DNA from: Hippasteria phrygiana
Taxonomy: Eukaryota; Echinodermata; Asteroidea; Valvatida; Goniasteridae
Direction: 5' to 3'
NCBI GenBank assembly: GCA_037893225.1
Contig: JAZGUH010000204.1
Location: forward strand, 1,054,001-1,118,000
Length of the DNA: 64,000 nucleotides
Shown: positions 25,321 through 37,982 of the stretch, one piece after another
Layout: every line of letters starts with the position of its first letter
Numbering within the stretch: the first letter of the stretch is position 1
Made by a program: the position numbers and the translations under genes
The notes under the pieces: generated by a model
Seen by the model: only the letters and a program-made list of their open reading frames with translations
Database searches by the model: none
Told to the model about the DNA's origin: nothing

Positions 25321-28300
25321 ATGAAATATCAACCAAATTCAGTAATGTTGACATGTATGTATAGCTTAGATCTGGCGCTACATGTTGCAATTATCGGCGG
25401 CTTCTTAGAGTTAAAACTTGTGGAGAAAATTCAAACCTCGCAATGTTTATTTTCTTTCCGGCCAACATCTGTCTATTTATTGCTCCATGCATGTCAAATT
25501 CCCTGGGGTATGGACTTGCTTTACTCATTCATAATTGCATGAAATATCAACCAAATACAGTAATTCTGACATGTATGGATAGCTTAGATCTGGCGCTACA
25601 TGTTGCAATTATCGGCGGCTTCTTAGAGTTAACACTTGTAGAGAAAATTCAAACCTCGCAATGTTTATTTTCTTCCCGGCCACCATCTGTGTGCATATTA
25701 CCTTTTATTTATTGCTCCATGCCTGTCAAATTCCCTGGGGTATGGACTTGCTTTACTCATTCATAATTGCATGAAATATCAACCAAATGCAGTAATTTTG
25801 ACATGTATGTATAGCTTAGATCTGGCGCTACATGTTGCAATCATCGGCGGCTTCTTAGAGTTCAAACTTGTAGAGAAAATTCAAACCTCGCAATGTTTAT
25901 TTTCTTTCCGGCCAACATCTGTGTACATATCACCGTCTATTTATTGCTCCACGCACGTCAAATTCCCTGGGGTATGGACTTGCTTTACTCATTCATAATT
26001 GCATGAAATATCAACCAAATTCAGTAATTTTGACATGCATGTATAGCTTAGATCTGGCGCTACATGTTGCAATTATCGGCGGCTTCTTAGAGTTAAAACT
26101 TGTGGAGAAAATTCAAACCTCGCAATGTTTATTTTCTTTCCGGCCAACATCTGTCTATTTATTGCTCCATGCATGTCAAATTCCCTGGGGTATGGACTTG
26201 CTTTACTCATTCATAATTGCATGAAATATCAACCAAATACAGTAATTCTGACATGTATGGATAGCTTAGATCTGGCGCTACATGTTGCAATTATCGGCGG
26301 CTTCTTAGAGTTAACACTTGTAGAGAAAATTCAAACCTCGCAATGTTTATTTTCTTCCCGGCCACCATCTGTGTGCATATTACCTTTTATTTATTGCTCC
26401 ATGCCTGTCAAATTCCCTGGGGTATGGACTTGCTTTACTCATTCATAATTGCATGAAATATCAACCAAATGCAGTAATTTTGACATGTATGTATAGCTTA
26501 GATCTGGCGCTACATGTTGCAATCATCGGCGGCTTCTTAGAGTTCAAACTTGTAGAGAAAATTCAAACCTCGCAATGTTTATTTTCTTTCCGGCCAACAT
26601 CTGTGTACATATCACCGTCTATTTATTGCTCCACGCACGTCAAATTCCCTGGGGTATGGACTTGCTTTACTCATTCATAATTGCATGAAATATCAACCAA
26701 ATTCAGTAATTTTGACATGTATGTATAGCTTAGATCTGGCGCTACATGTTGCAATTATCGGCGGCTTCTTAGGGTTAAAACTTGTGGAGAAAATTCAAAC
26801 CTCGCAATGTTTATTTTCTTTCCGGCCAACATCTGTGTACATATTACCGTCTATTTATTGCTCCATGCATGTCAAATTCCCTGGGGTATGGACTTGCTTT
26901 ACTCATTCATAATTGCATGAAATATCAACCAAATTCAGTACTTTTGACATGTATGGATAGCTTAGATCTGGCGCTACATGTTGCAATCATCGGCGGCTTC
27001 TTAGAGTTAACACTTGTGGAGAAAATTCAAACCTCGCAATGTTTATTTTCTTTCCGGCCAACATCTGTGTACATATTACCGTCTATTTATTGCTCCATGC
27101 ATGTCAAATTCCCTGGGGTATGGACTTGCTTTACTCATTCATAATTGCATGAAATATCAACCAAATCCAGTAATTTTGACATGTATGTATAGCTTAGATC
27201 TGGCGCTACATGTTGCAATCATCGGCGGCTTCCCAGAGTTAAAACTTGTAGAGAAAATTCGAACCTCGCAATGTTTATTTTCTTTCCGGCCAACATCTGT
27301 GTACATATTACCGTCTATTTATTGCTCCATGCCTGTCAAATTCCCTGGGGTATGGACTTGCTTTACTCATTCATAATTGCATGAAATATCAACCAAATTC
27401 AGTAATGTTGACATGTATGTATAGCTTAGATCTGGCGCTACATGTTGCAATCATCGGCGGCTTCTTAGAGTTAAAACTTGTAGAGAAAATTCGAACCTCG
27501 CAATGTTTATTTTCTTTCCTGCCAACATCTGTGTACATATTACCGTCTATTTATTGCTCCATGCCTGTCAAATTCCCTGGGGTATGGACTTGCTTTACTC
27601 ATTCATAATTGCATGAAATATCAACCAAATTCAGTAATGTTGACATGTATGTATAGCTTAGATCTGGCGCTACATGTTGCAATTATCGGCGGCTTCTTAG
27701 AGTTAAAACTTGTGGAGAAAATTCAAACCTCGCAATGTTTATTTTCTTTCCGGCCAACATCTGTCTATTTATTGCTCCATGCATGTCAAATTCCCTGGGG
27801 TATGGACTTGCTTTACTCATTCATAATTGCATGAAATATCAACCAAATACAGTAATTCTGACATGTATGGATAGCTTAGATCTGGCGCTACATGTTGCAA
27901 TTATCGGCGGCTTCTTAGAGTTAACACTTGTAGAGAAAATTCAAACCTCGCAATGTTTATTTTCTTCCCGGCCACCATCTGTGTGCATATTACCTTTTAT
28001 TTATTGCTCCATGCCTGTCAAATTCCCTGGGGTATGGACTTGCTTTACTCATTCATAATTGCATGAAATATCAACCAAATGCAGTAATTTTGACATGTAT
28101 GTATAGCTTAGATCTGGCGCTACATGTTGCAATCATCGGCGGCTTCTTAGAGTTCAAACTTGTAGAGAAAATTCAAACCTCGCAATGTTAATTTTCTTTC
28201 CGGCCAACATCTGTGTACATATCACCGTCTATTTATTGCTCCATGCCTGTCAAATTCCCTGGGGTATGGACTTGCTTTACTCATTCATAATTGCATGAAA

Positions 28301-28976
28301 TATCAACCAAATTCAGTAATTTTGACATGTATGTATAGCTTAGATCTGGCGCTACATGTTGCAATTATCGGCGGCTTCTTAGAGTTAAAACTTGTGGAGA
28401 AAATTCAAACCTCGCAATGTTTATTTTCTTTCCGGCCAACATCTGTCTATTTATTGCTCCATGCATGTCAAATTCCCTGGGGTATGGACTTGCTTTACTC
28501 ATTCATAATTGCATGAAATATCAACCAAATACAGTAATTCTGACATGTATGGATAGCTTAGATCTGGCGCTACATGTTGCAATTATCGGCGGCTTCTTAG
28601 AGTTAACACTTGTAGAGAAAATTCAAACCTCGCAATGTTTATTTTCTTCCCGGCCACCATCTGTGTGCATATTACCTTTTATTTATTGCTCCATGCCTGT
28701 CAAATTCCCTGGGGTATGGACTTGCTTTACTCATTCATAATTGCATGAAATATCAACCAAATGCAGTAATTTTGACATGTATGTATAGCTTAGATCTGGC
28801 GCTACATGTTGCAATCATCGGCGGCTTCTTAGAGTTCAAACTTGTAGAGAAAATTCAAACCTCGCAATGTTTATTTTCTTTCCGGCCAACATCTGTGTAC
28901 ATATCACCGTCTATTTATTGCTCCACGCACGTCAAATTCCCTGGGGTATGGACTTGCTTTACTCATTCATAATTGC
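23029..28976 (+). repeat. 10-mer higher-order repeat, 2292 bp, about 2.6 copies
   Basis: Copies are 23029-25320, 25321-27612 and a partial 27613-28976. Each full copy has 8 full and 2 short units, including the AGTACTTTT allele (C at 24649 and 26941, exactly 2292 apart). The first unit differs: AATTTTG in copy 1, AATGTTG in copies 2 and 3. Copy 3 carries the fusion unit at 28063. Private changes are T at 25206, C at 26038 and T at 27520. A further copy of the 10-mer lies at 58793-61084. Confidence 0.92.
28063..28294 (+). repeat. Fusion unit A-FLEF/CCTG with a stop-creating change
   Basis: The left part through ATATCACC is A-FLEF, but the right part reads ATGCCTGTC where other A-FLEF units have ACGCACGTC. 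It is the same fusion as 61535. In addition T to A at 28190 makes a TAA at 28189-28191 in the unit-length frame, so this unit has no 75-codon reading. The broken frame is noted only as evidence against coding. Confidence 0.8.
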
Positions 28977-29426
28977 ATGAAATATCAACCAAATTCAGTA
29001 ATTTTGACATGTATGTATAGCTTAGATCTGGCGCTACATGTTGCAATTATCGGCGGCTTCTTAGAGTTAAAACTTGTGGAGAAAATTCAAACCTCGCAAT
29101 GTTTATTTTCTTTCCGGCCAACATCTGTCTATTTATTGCTCCATGCATGTCAAATTCCCTGGGGTATGGACTTGCTTTACTCATTCATAATTGCATGAAA
29201 TATCAACCAAATACAGTAATTCTGACATGTATGGATAGCTTAGATCTGGCGCTACATGTTGCAATTATCATCGGCTTCTTAGAGTTAACACTTGTAGAGA
29301 AAATTCAAACCTCGCAATGTTTATTTTCTTCCCGGCCACCATCTGTGTGCATATTACCTTTTATTTATTGCTCCATGCCTGTCAAATTCCCTGGGGTATG
29401 GACTTGCTTTACTCATTCATAATTGC

Positions 29427-29658
29427 ATGAAATATCAACCAAATGCAGTAATTTTGACATGTATGTATAGCTTAGATCTGGCGCTACATGTTGCAATCAT
29501 CGGCGGCTTCTTAGAGTTAACACTTGTGGAGAAAATTCAAACCTCGCAATGTTTATTTTCTTTCCGGCCAACATCTGTGTACATATTACCGTCTATTTAT
29601 TGCTCCATGCATGTCAAATTCCCTGGGGTATGGACTTGCTTTACTCATTCATAATTGC
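29427..29658 (+). repeat. Fusion unit: A left part, S/D right part
   Basis: It starts as the A unit that normally follows the T unit (GCAG, GACATGTATGTATAG) and then continues from about unit position 85 with the markers of the S/D unit (TTAACAC, GGAG, ATTACC, ATGCATG). The next unit is the P unit that normally follows S/D. The intervening S-FLGL unit is gone. This fits an exchange between misaligned units that removed two unit lengths. Confidence 0.75.
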
Positions 29659-30122
29659 ATGAAATATCAACCAAATCCAGTAATTTTGACATGTATGTAT
29701 AGCTTAGATCTGGCGCTACATGTTGCAATCATCGGCGGCTTCCCAGAGTTAAAACTTGTAGAGAAAATTCGAACCTCGCAATGTTTATTTTCTTTCCGGC
29801 CAACATCTGTGTACATATTACCGTCTATTTATTGCTCCATGCCTGTCAAATTCCCTGGGGTATGGACTTGCTTTACTCATTCATAATTGCATGAAATATC
29901 AACCAAATTCAGTAATGTTGACATGTATGTATAGCTTAGATCTGGCGCTACATGTTGCAATCATCGGCGGCTTCTTAGAGTTAAAACTTGTAGAGAAAAT
30001 TCAAACCTCGCAATGTTTATTTTCTTTCCGGCCAACATCTGTGTACATATTACCGTCTATTTATTGCTCCATGCATGTCAAATTCCCTGGGGTATGGACT
30101 TGCTTTACTCATTCATAATTGC

Positions 30123-31514
30123 ATGAAATATCAACCAAATTCAGTAATTTTGACATGTATGGATAGCTTAGATCTGGCGCTACATGTTGCAATTATCGGC
30201 GGCTTCTTAGAGTTAACACTTGTAGAGAAAATTCAAACCTCGCAATGTTTATTTTCTTTCCGGCCACCATCTGTGTGCATATTACCTTTTATTTATTGCT
30301 CCATGCCTGTCAAATTCCCTGGGGTATGGACTTGCTTTACTCATTCATAATTGCATGAAATATCAACCAAATCCAGTAATTTTGACATGTATGTATAGCT
30401 TAGATCTGGCGCTACATGTTGCAATCATCGGCGGCTTCTTAGAGTTCAAACTTGTAGAGAAAATTCAAACCTCGCAATGTTTATTTTCTTTCCGGCCAAC
30501 ATCTGTGTACATATTACCGTCTATTTATTGCTCCACGCACGTCAAATTCCCTGGGGTATGGACTTGCTTTACTCATTCATAATTGCATGAAATATCAACC
30601 AAATCCAATAATTTTGACATGTATGTATAGCTTAGATCTGGCGCTACATGTTGCAATCATCGGCGGCTTCCCAGAGTTAAAACTTGTAGAGAAAATTCGA
30701 ACCTCGCAATGTTTATTTTCTTTCCGGCCAACATCTGTGTACATATTACCGTCTATTTATTGCTCCATGCCTGTCAAATTCCCTGGGGTATGGACTTGCT
30801 TTACTCATTCATAATTGCATGAAATATCAACCAAATTCAGTAATGTTGACATGTATGTATAGCTTAGATCTGGCGCTACATGTTGCAATTATCGGCGGCT
30901 TCTTAGAGTTAAAACTTGTGGAGAAAATTCAAACCTCGCAATGTTTATTTTCTTTCCGGCCAACATCTGTGTACATATTACCGTCTATTTATTGCTCCAT
31001 GCGTGTCAAATTCCCTGGGGTATGGACTTGCTTTACTCATTCATAATTGCATGAAATATCAACCAAATGCAGTAATTTTGACTTGTATGTATAGCTTAGA
31101 TCTGGCGCTACATGTTGCAATCATCGGCGGCTTCCCAGAGTTAAAACTTGTAGAGAAAATTCAAACCTCGCAATGTTTATTTTCTTTCCGGCCAACATCT
31201 GTGTACATATTACCGTCTATTTATTGCTCCATGCCTGTCAAATTCCCTGGGGTATGGACTTGCTTTACTCATTCATAATTGCATGAAATATCAACCAAAT
31301 GCAGTAATTTTGACTTGTATGTATAGCTTAGATCTGGCGCTACATGTTGCAATAATCGGCGGCTACCCAGAGTTAAAACTTGTAGAGAAAATTCGAACCT
31401 CGCAATGTTTATTTTCTTTCCGGCCAACATCTGTGTACATATTACCGTCTATTTATTGCTCCATGCCTGTCAAATTCCCTGGGGTATGGACTTGCTTTAC
31501 TCATTCATAATTGC
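30123..31514 (+). repeat. Six-unit A cassette embedded in domain B1
   Basis: Same unit types and order as 1115-2506 and 8075-9466 (offset 22,048 bp from the latter), including the P unit with CCAATAATT. It is followed by a short unit, as in 9235/9467. Differences from 8075-9466 include CAATCATC instead of CAATTATC in the P unit near 30657, and an A at 31354 that gives a third base at unit position 72. Confidence 0.88.
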
Positions 31515-31732
31515 ATGAAATATCAACCAAATTCAGTAATTTTGACATGTATGTATAGCTTAGATCTGGCGCTACATGTTGCAATTATCGGCGGCTTCTT
31601 AGAGTTAAAACTTGTGGAGAAAATTCAAACCTCGCAATGTTTATTTTCTTTCCGGCCAACATCTGTCTATTTATTGCTCCATGCATGTCAAATTCCCTGG
31701 GGTATGGACTTGCTTTACTCATTCATAATTGC

Positions 31733-31964
31733 ATGAAATATCAACCAAATTCAGTAATTTTGACATGTATGTATAGCTTAGATCTGGCGCTACATGTTGC
31801 AATTATCGGCGGCTTCTTAGGGTTAAAACTTGTGGAGAAAATTCAAACCTCGCAATGTTTATTTTCTTTCCGGCCAACATCTGTGTACATATTACCGTCT
31901 ATTTAATGCTCCATGCATGTCAAATTCCCTGGGGTATGGACTTGCTTTACTCATTCATAATTGC
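31733..31964 (+). repeat. S-FLGL unit with a stop in the unit-length frame
   Basis: T to A at 31906 creates TAA at 31904-31906 within the frame. This unit directly follows a short unit (31515). Elsewhere two units (T and A-FLEF) stand between the short unit and S-FLGL, so 464 bp is missing here compared with 9467-10380. Confidence 0.8.
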
Positions 31965-32196
31965 ATGAAATATCAACCAAATGCAGTAATTTTGACTTGT
32001 ATGTATAGCTTAGATCTGGCGCTACATGTTGCAATCATCGGCGGCTTCCCAGAGTTAAAACTTGTAGAGAAAATTCAAACCTCGCAATGTTTATTTTCTT
32101 TCCGGCCAACATCTGTGTACATATTACCGTCTATTTATTGCTCCATGCCTGTCAAATTCCCTGGGGTATGGACTTGCTTTACTCATTCATAATTGC

Positions 32197-32660
32197 ATGA
32201 AATATCAACCAAATGCAGTAATTTTGACTTGTATGTATAGCTTAGATCTGGCGCTACATGTTGCAATCATCGGCGGCTACCCAGAGTTAAAACTTGTAGA
32301 GAAAATTCGAACCTCGCAATGTTTATTTTCTTTCCGGCCAACATCTGTGTACATATTACCGTCTATTTATTGCTCCATGCCTGTCAAATTCCCTGGGGTA
32401 TGGACTTGCTTTACTCATTCATAATTGCATGAAATATCAACCAAATGCAGTAATTTTGACTTGTATGTATAGCTTAGATCTGGCGCTACATGTTGCAATC
32501 ATCGGCGGCTACCCAGAGTTAAAACTTGTAGAGAAAATTCGAACCTCGCAATGTTTATTTTCTTTCCGGCCAACATCTGTGTACATATTACCGTCTATTT
32601 ATTGCTCCATGCCTGTCGAATTCCCTGGGGTATGGACTTGCTTTACTCATTCATAATTGC
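32197..32660 (+). repeat. Tandem duplication of the A-GY unit
   Basis: Two GY units (32197 and 32429) stand side by side. All other GY units are single. The second carries a private A to G at 32618, which turns GTCAAATTCC into GTCGAATTCC and creates an EcoRI site. This is a one-unit gain, the reciprocal of the one-unit losses seen at the fusion units. Confidence 0.88.
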
Positions 32661-32878
32661 ATGAAATATCAACCAAATTCAGTAATTTTGACATGTATGT
32701 ATAGCTTAGATCTGGCGCTACATGTTGCAATTATCGGCGGCTTCTTAGAGTTAAAACTTGTGGAGAAAATTCAAACCTCGCAATGTTTATTTTCTTTCCG
32801 GCCAACATCTGTCTATTTATTGCTCCATGCATGTCAAATTCCCTGGGGTATGGACTTGCTTTACTCATTCATAATTGC

Positions 32879-35800
32879 ATGAAATATCAACCAAATTCAG
32901 TAATGTTGACATGTATGTATAGCTTAGATCTGGCGCTACATGTTGCAATTATCGGCGGCGTCTTAGAGTTAAAACTTGTGGAGAAAATTCAAACCTCGCA
33001 ATGTTTATTTTCTTTCCGGCCAACATCTGTGTACATATTACCGTCTATTTATTGCTCCATGCGTGTCAAATTCCCTGGGGTATGGACTTGCTTTACTCAT
33101 TCATAATTGCATGAAATATCAACCAAATACAGTAATTTTGACATGTATGGATAGCTTAGATCTGGCGCTACATGTTGCAATTATCGGCGGCTTCTTAGAG
33201 TTAACACTTGTGGAGAAAATTCAAACCTCGCAATGTTTATTTTCTTTCCGGCCACCATCTGTGTGCATATTACCTTTTATTTATTGCTCCATGCCTGTCA
33301 AATTCCCTGGGGTATGGACTTGCTTTACTCATTCATAATTGCATGAAATATCAACCAAATGCAGTAATTTTGACTTGTATGTATAGCTTAGATCTGGCGC
33401 TACATGTTGCAATCATCGGCGGCTTCCCAGAGTTAAAACTTGTAGAGAAAATTCAAACCTCGCAATGTTTATTTTCTTTCCGGCCAACATCTGTGTACAT
33501 ATTACCGTCTATTTATTGCTCCATGCATGTCAAATTCCCTGGGGTATGGACTTGCTTTACTCATTCATAATTGCATGAAATATCAACCAAATTCAGTAAT
33601 TTTGACATGTATGGATAGCTTAGATCTGGCGCTACATGTTGCAATTATCGGCGGCTTCTTAGAGTTAACACTTGTAGAGAAAATTCAAACCTCGCAATGT
33701 TTATTTTCTTTCCGGCCACCATCTGTTTGCATATTACCTTTTATTTATTGCTCCATGCCTGTCAAATTCCCTGGGGTATGTACTTGCTTTACTCATTCAT
33801 AATTGCATGAAATATCAACCAAATGCAGTAATTTTGACATGTATGTATAGCTTAGATCTGGCGCTACATGTTGCAATTATCGGCGGCTTCTTAGGGTTAA
33901 AACTTGTGGAGAAAATTCAAACCTCGCAATGTTTATTTTCTTTCCGGCCAACATCTGTGTGCATGTTACCGTCTATTTATTGCTCCATGCATGTCAAATT
34001 CCCTGGGGTATGGACTTGCTTTACTCATTCATAATTGCATGAAATATCAACCAAATACAGTAATTTTGACATGTATGGATAGCTTAGATCTGGCGCTACA
34101 TGTTGCAATTATCGGCGGCTTCTTAGAATTAACACTTGTGGAGAAAATTCAAACCTCGCAATGTTTATTTTCTTTCCGGCCAACATCTGTGTACATATTA
34201 CCGTCTATTTATTGCTCCATGCATGTCAAATTCCCTGGGGTATGGACTTGCTTTACTCATTCATAATTGCATGAAATATCAACCAAATTCAGTAATTTTG
34301 ACATGTATGGATAGCTTAGATCTGGCGCTACATGTTGCAATCATCGGCGGCTTCTTAGAGTTAACACTTGTGGAGAAAATTCAAACCTCGCAATGTTTAT
34401 TTTCTTTCCGGCCAACATCTGTGTACATATTACCGTCTATTTATTGCTCCATGCATGTCGAATTCCCTGGGGTATGGACTTGCTTTACTCATTCATAATT
34501 GCATGAAATATCAACCAAATGCAGTAATTTTGACTTGTATGTATAGCTTAGATCTGGCGCTACATGTTGCAATCATCGGCGGCTTCCCAGAGTTAAAACT
34601 TGTAGAGAAAATTCAAACCTCGCAATGTTTATTTTCTTTCCGGCCAACGTCTGTGTACATATTACCGTCTATTTATTGCTCCATGCCTGTCAAATTCCCT
34701 GGGGTATGGACTTGCTTTACTCATTCATAATTGCATGAAATATCAACCAAATGCAGTAATTTTGACTTGTATGTATAGCTTAGATCTGGCGCTACATGTT
34801 GCAATCATCGGCGGCTTCCCAGAGTTAAAACTTGTAGAGAAAATTCAAACCTCGCAATGTTTATTTTCTTTCCGGCCAACATCTGTGTACATATTACCGT
34901 CTATTTATTGCTCCATGCATGTCAAATTCCCTGGGGTATGGACTTGCTTTACTCATTCATAATTGCATGAAATATCAACCAAATTCAGTAATTTTGACAT
35001 GTATGGATAGCTTAGATCTGGCGCTACATGTTGCAATTATCGGCGGCTTCTTAGAGTTAACACTTGTAGAGAAAATTCAAACCTCGCAATGTTTATTTTC
35101 TTTCCGGCCACCATCTGTGTGCATATTACCTTTTATGTATTGCTCCATGCCTGTCAAATTCCCTGGGGTATGGACTTGCTTTACTCATTCATAATTGCAT
35201 GAAATATCAACCAAATCCAGTAATTTTGACATGTATGTATAGCTTAGATCTGGCGCTACATGTTGCAATCATCGGCGGCTTCTTAGAGTTCAAACTTGTA
35301 GAGAAAATTCAAACCTCGCAATGTTTATTTTCTTTCCGGCCAACATCTGTGTACATATTACCGTCTATTTATTGCTCCACGCACGTCAAATTCCCTGGGG
35401 TATGGACTTGCTTTACTCATTCATAATTGCATGAAATATCAACCAAATCCAATAATTTTGACATGTATGTATAGCTTAGATCTGGCGCTACATGTTGCAA
35501 TCATCGGCGGCTTCCCAGAGTTAAAACTTGTAGAGAAAATTCGAACCTCGCAATGTTTATTTTCTTTCCGGCCAACATCTGTGTACATATTACCGTCTAT
35601 TTATTGCTCCATGCCTGTCAAATTCCCTGGGGTATGGACTTGCTTTACTCATTCATAATTGCATGAAATATCAACCAAATTCAGTAATGTTGACATGTAT
35701 GTATAGCTTAGATCTGGCGCTACATGTTGCAATTATCGGCGGCGTCTTAGAGTTAAAACTTGTGGAGAAAATTCAAACCTCGCAATGTTTATTTTCTTTC

Positions 35801-37286
35801 CGGCCAACATCTGTGTACATATTACCGTCTATTTATTGCTCCATGCGTGTCAAATTCCCTGGGGTATGGACTTGCTTTACTCATTCATAATTGCATGAAA
35901 TATCAACCAAATACAGTAATTTTGACATGTATGGATAGCTTAGATCTGGCGCTACATGTTGCAATTATCGGCGGCTTCTTAGAGTTAACACTTGTGGAGA
36001 AAATTCAAACCTCGCAATGTTTATTTTCTTTCCGGCCACCATCTGTGTGCATATTACCTTTTATTTATTGCTCCATGCCTGTCAAATTCCCTGGGGTATG
36101 GACTTGCTTTACTCATTCATAATTGCATGAAATATCAACCAAATGCAGTAATTTTGACTTGTATGTATAGCTTAGATCTGGCGCTACATGTTGCAATCAT
36201 CGGCGGCTTCCCAGAGTTAAAACTTGTAGAGAAAATTCAAACCTCGCAATGTTTATTTTCTTTCCGGCCAACATCTGTGTACATATTACCGTCTATTTAT
36301 TGCTCCATGCATGTCAAATTCCCTGGGGTATGGACTTGCTTTACTCATTCATAATTGCATGAAATATCAACCAAATTCAGTAATTTTGACATGTATGGAT
36401 AGCTTAGATCTGGCGCTACATGTTGCAATTATCGGCGGCTTCTTAGAGTTAACACTTGTAGAGAAAATTCAAACCTCGCAATGTTTATTTTCTTTCCGGC
36501 CACCATCTGTTTGCATATTACCTTTTATTTATTGCTCCATGCCTGTCAAATTCCCTGGGGTATGGACTTGCTTTACTCATTCATAATTGCATGAAATATC
36601 AACCAAATGCAGTAATTTTGACATGTATGTATAGCTTAGATCTGGCGCTACATGTTGCAATTATCGGCGGCTTCTTAGGGTTAAAACTTGTGGAGAAAAT
36701 TCAAACCTCGCAATGTTTATTTTCTTTCCGGCCAACATCTGTGTGCATGTTACCGTCTATTTATTGCTCCATGCATGTCAAATTCCCTGGGGTATGGACT
36801 TGCTTTACTCATTCATAATTGCATGAAATATCAACCAAATACAGTAATTTTGACATGTATGGATAGCTTAGATCTGGCGCTACATGTTGCAATTATCGGC
36901 GGCTTCTTAGAATTAACACTTGTGGAGAAAATTCAAACCTCGCAATGTTTATTTTCTTTCCGGCCAACATCTGTGTACATATTACCGTCTATTTATTGCT
37001 CCATGCATGTCAAATTCCCTGGGGTATGGACTTGCTTTACTCATTCATAATTGCATGAAATATCAACCAAATTCAGTAATTTTGACATGTATGGATAGCT
37101 TAGATCTGGCGCTACATGTTGCAATCATCGGCGGCTTCTTAGAGTTAACACTTGTGGAGAAAATTCAAACCTCGCAATGTTTATTTTCTTTCCGGCCAAC
37201 ATCTGTGTACATATTACCGTCTATTTATTGCTCCATGCATGTCAAATTCCCTGGGGTATGGACTTGCTTTACTCATTCATAATTGC
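32879..37286 (+). repeat. 12-mer higher-order repeat, 2784 bp, 1.6 copies
   Basis: Copy 1 is 32879-35662. Copy 2 is partial, 35663-37286 (seven units). Both begin with the S unit carrying GCGTCTTAG and include the A unit with GCATGTTAC and the T unit with GAATTAAC. The private substitution CTGTTTGC occurs at 33727 and 36511, exactly 2784 bp apart, and nowhere else that I found. Copy 1 alone has T at 33781 and G at 34460. Confidence 0.92.
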
Positions 37287-37982
37287 ATGAAATATCAACC
37301 AAATCCAGTAATTTTGACATGTATGTATAGCTTAGATCTGGCGCTACATGTTGCAATCATCGGCGGCTTCCCAGAGTTAAAACTTGTAGAGAAAATTCGA
37401 ACCTCGCAATGTTTATTTTCTTTCCGGTCAACATCTGTGTACATATTACCGTCTATTTATTGCTCCATGCCTGTCAAATTCCCTGGGGTATGGACTTGCT
37501 TTACTCATTCATAATTGCATGAAATATCAACCAAATTCAGTAATGTTGACATGTATGGATAGCTTAGATCTGGCGCTACATGTTGCAATTATCGGCGGCT
37601 TCCCAGAGTTAAAACTTGTAGAGAAAATTCAAACCTCGCAATGTTTATTTTCTTTCCGGCCAACATCTGTGTACATATTACCGTCTATTTATTGCTCCAT
37701 GCGTGTCAAATTCCCTGGGGTATGGACTTGCTTTACTCATTCATAATTGCATGAAATATCAACCAAATACAGTAATTTTGACATGTATGGATAGCTTAGA
37801 TCTGGCGCTACATGTTGCAATTATCGGCGGCTTCTTAGAGTTAACACTTGTGGAGAAAATTCAAACCTCGCAATGTTTATTTTCTTTCCGGCCACCATCT
37901 GTGTGCATATTACCGTCTATTTATTGCTCCATGCCTGTCAAATTCCCTGGGGTATGGACTTGCTTTACTCATTCATAATTGC

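Larger units (their letters stand above)
9467..32878 (+). repeat. Domain B1: mixed 232-bp and 218-bp units
   Basis: 102 units, of which 18 are short. Short units start at 9467, 10845, 12223, 14065, 16139, 16821, 18199, 20273, 20955, 23029, 23711, 25321, 26003, 27613, 28295, 28977, 31515 and 32661. The recurrent core is short S, then T with AATTCTG and TCTTCCCGG, then A-FLEF with ATATCACC and ACGCACG (682 bp). Longer HORs are built by adding S-FLGL, S/D, P, S and A units after it. An island of A-domain units (30123-31514) is embedded near its right end. Confidence 0.92.
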
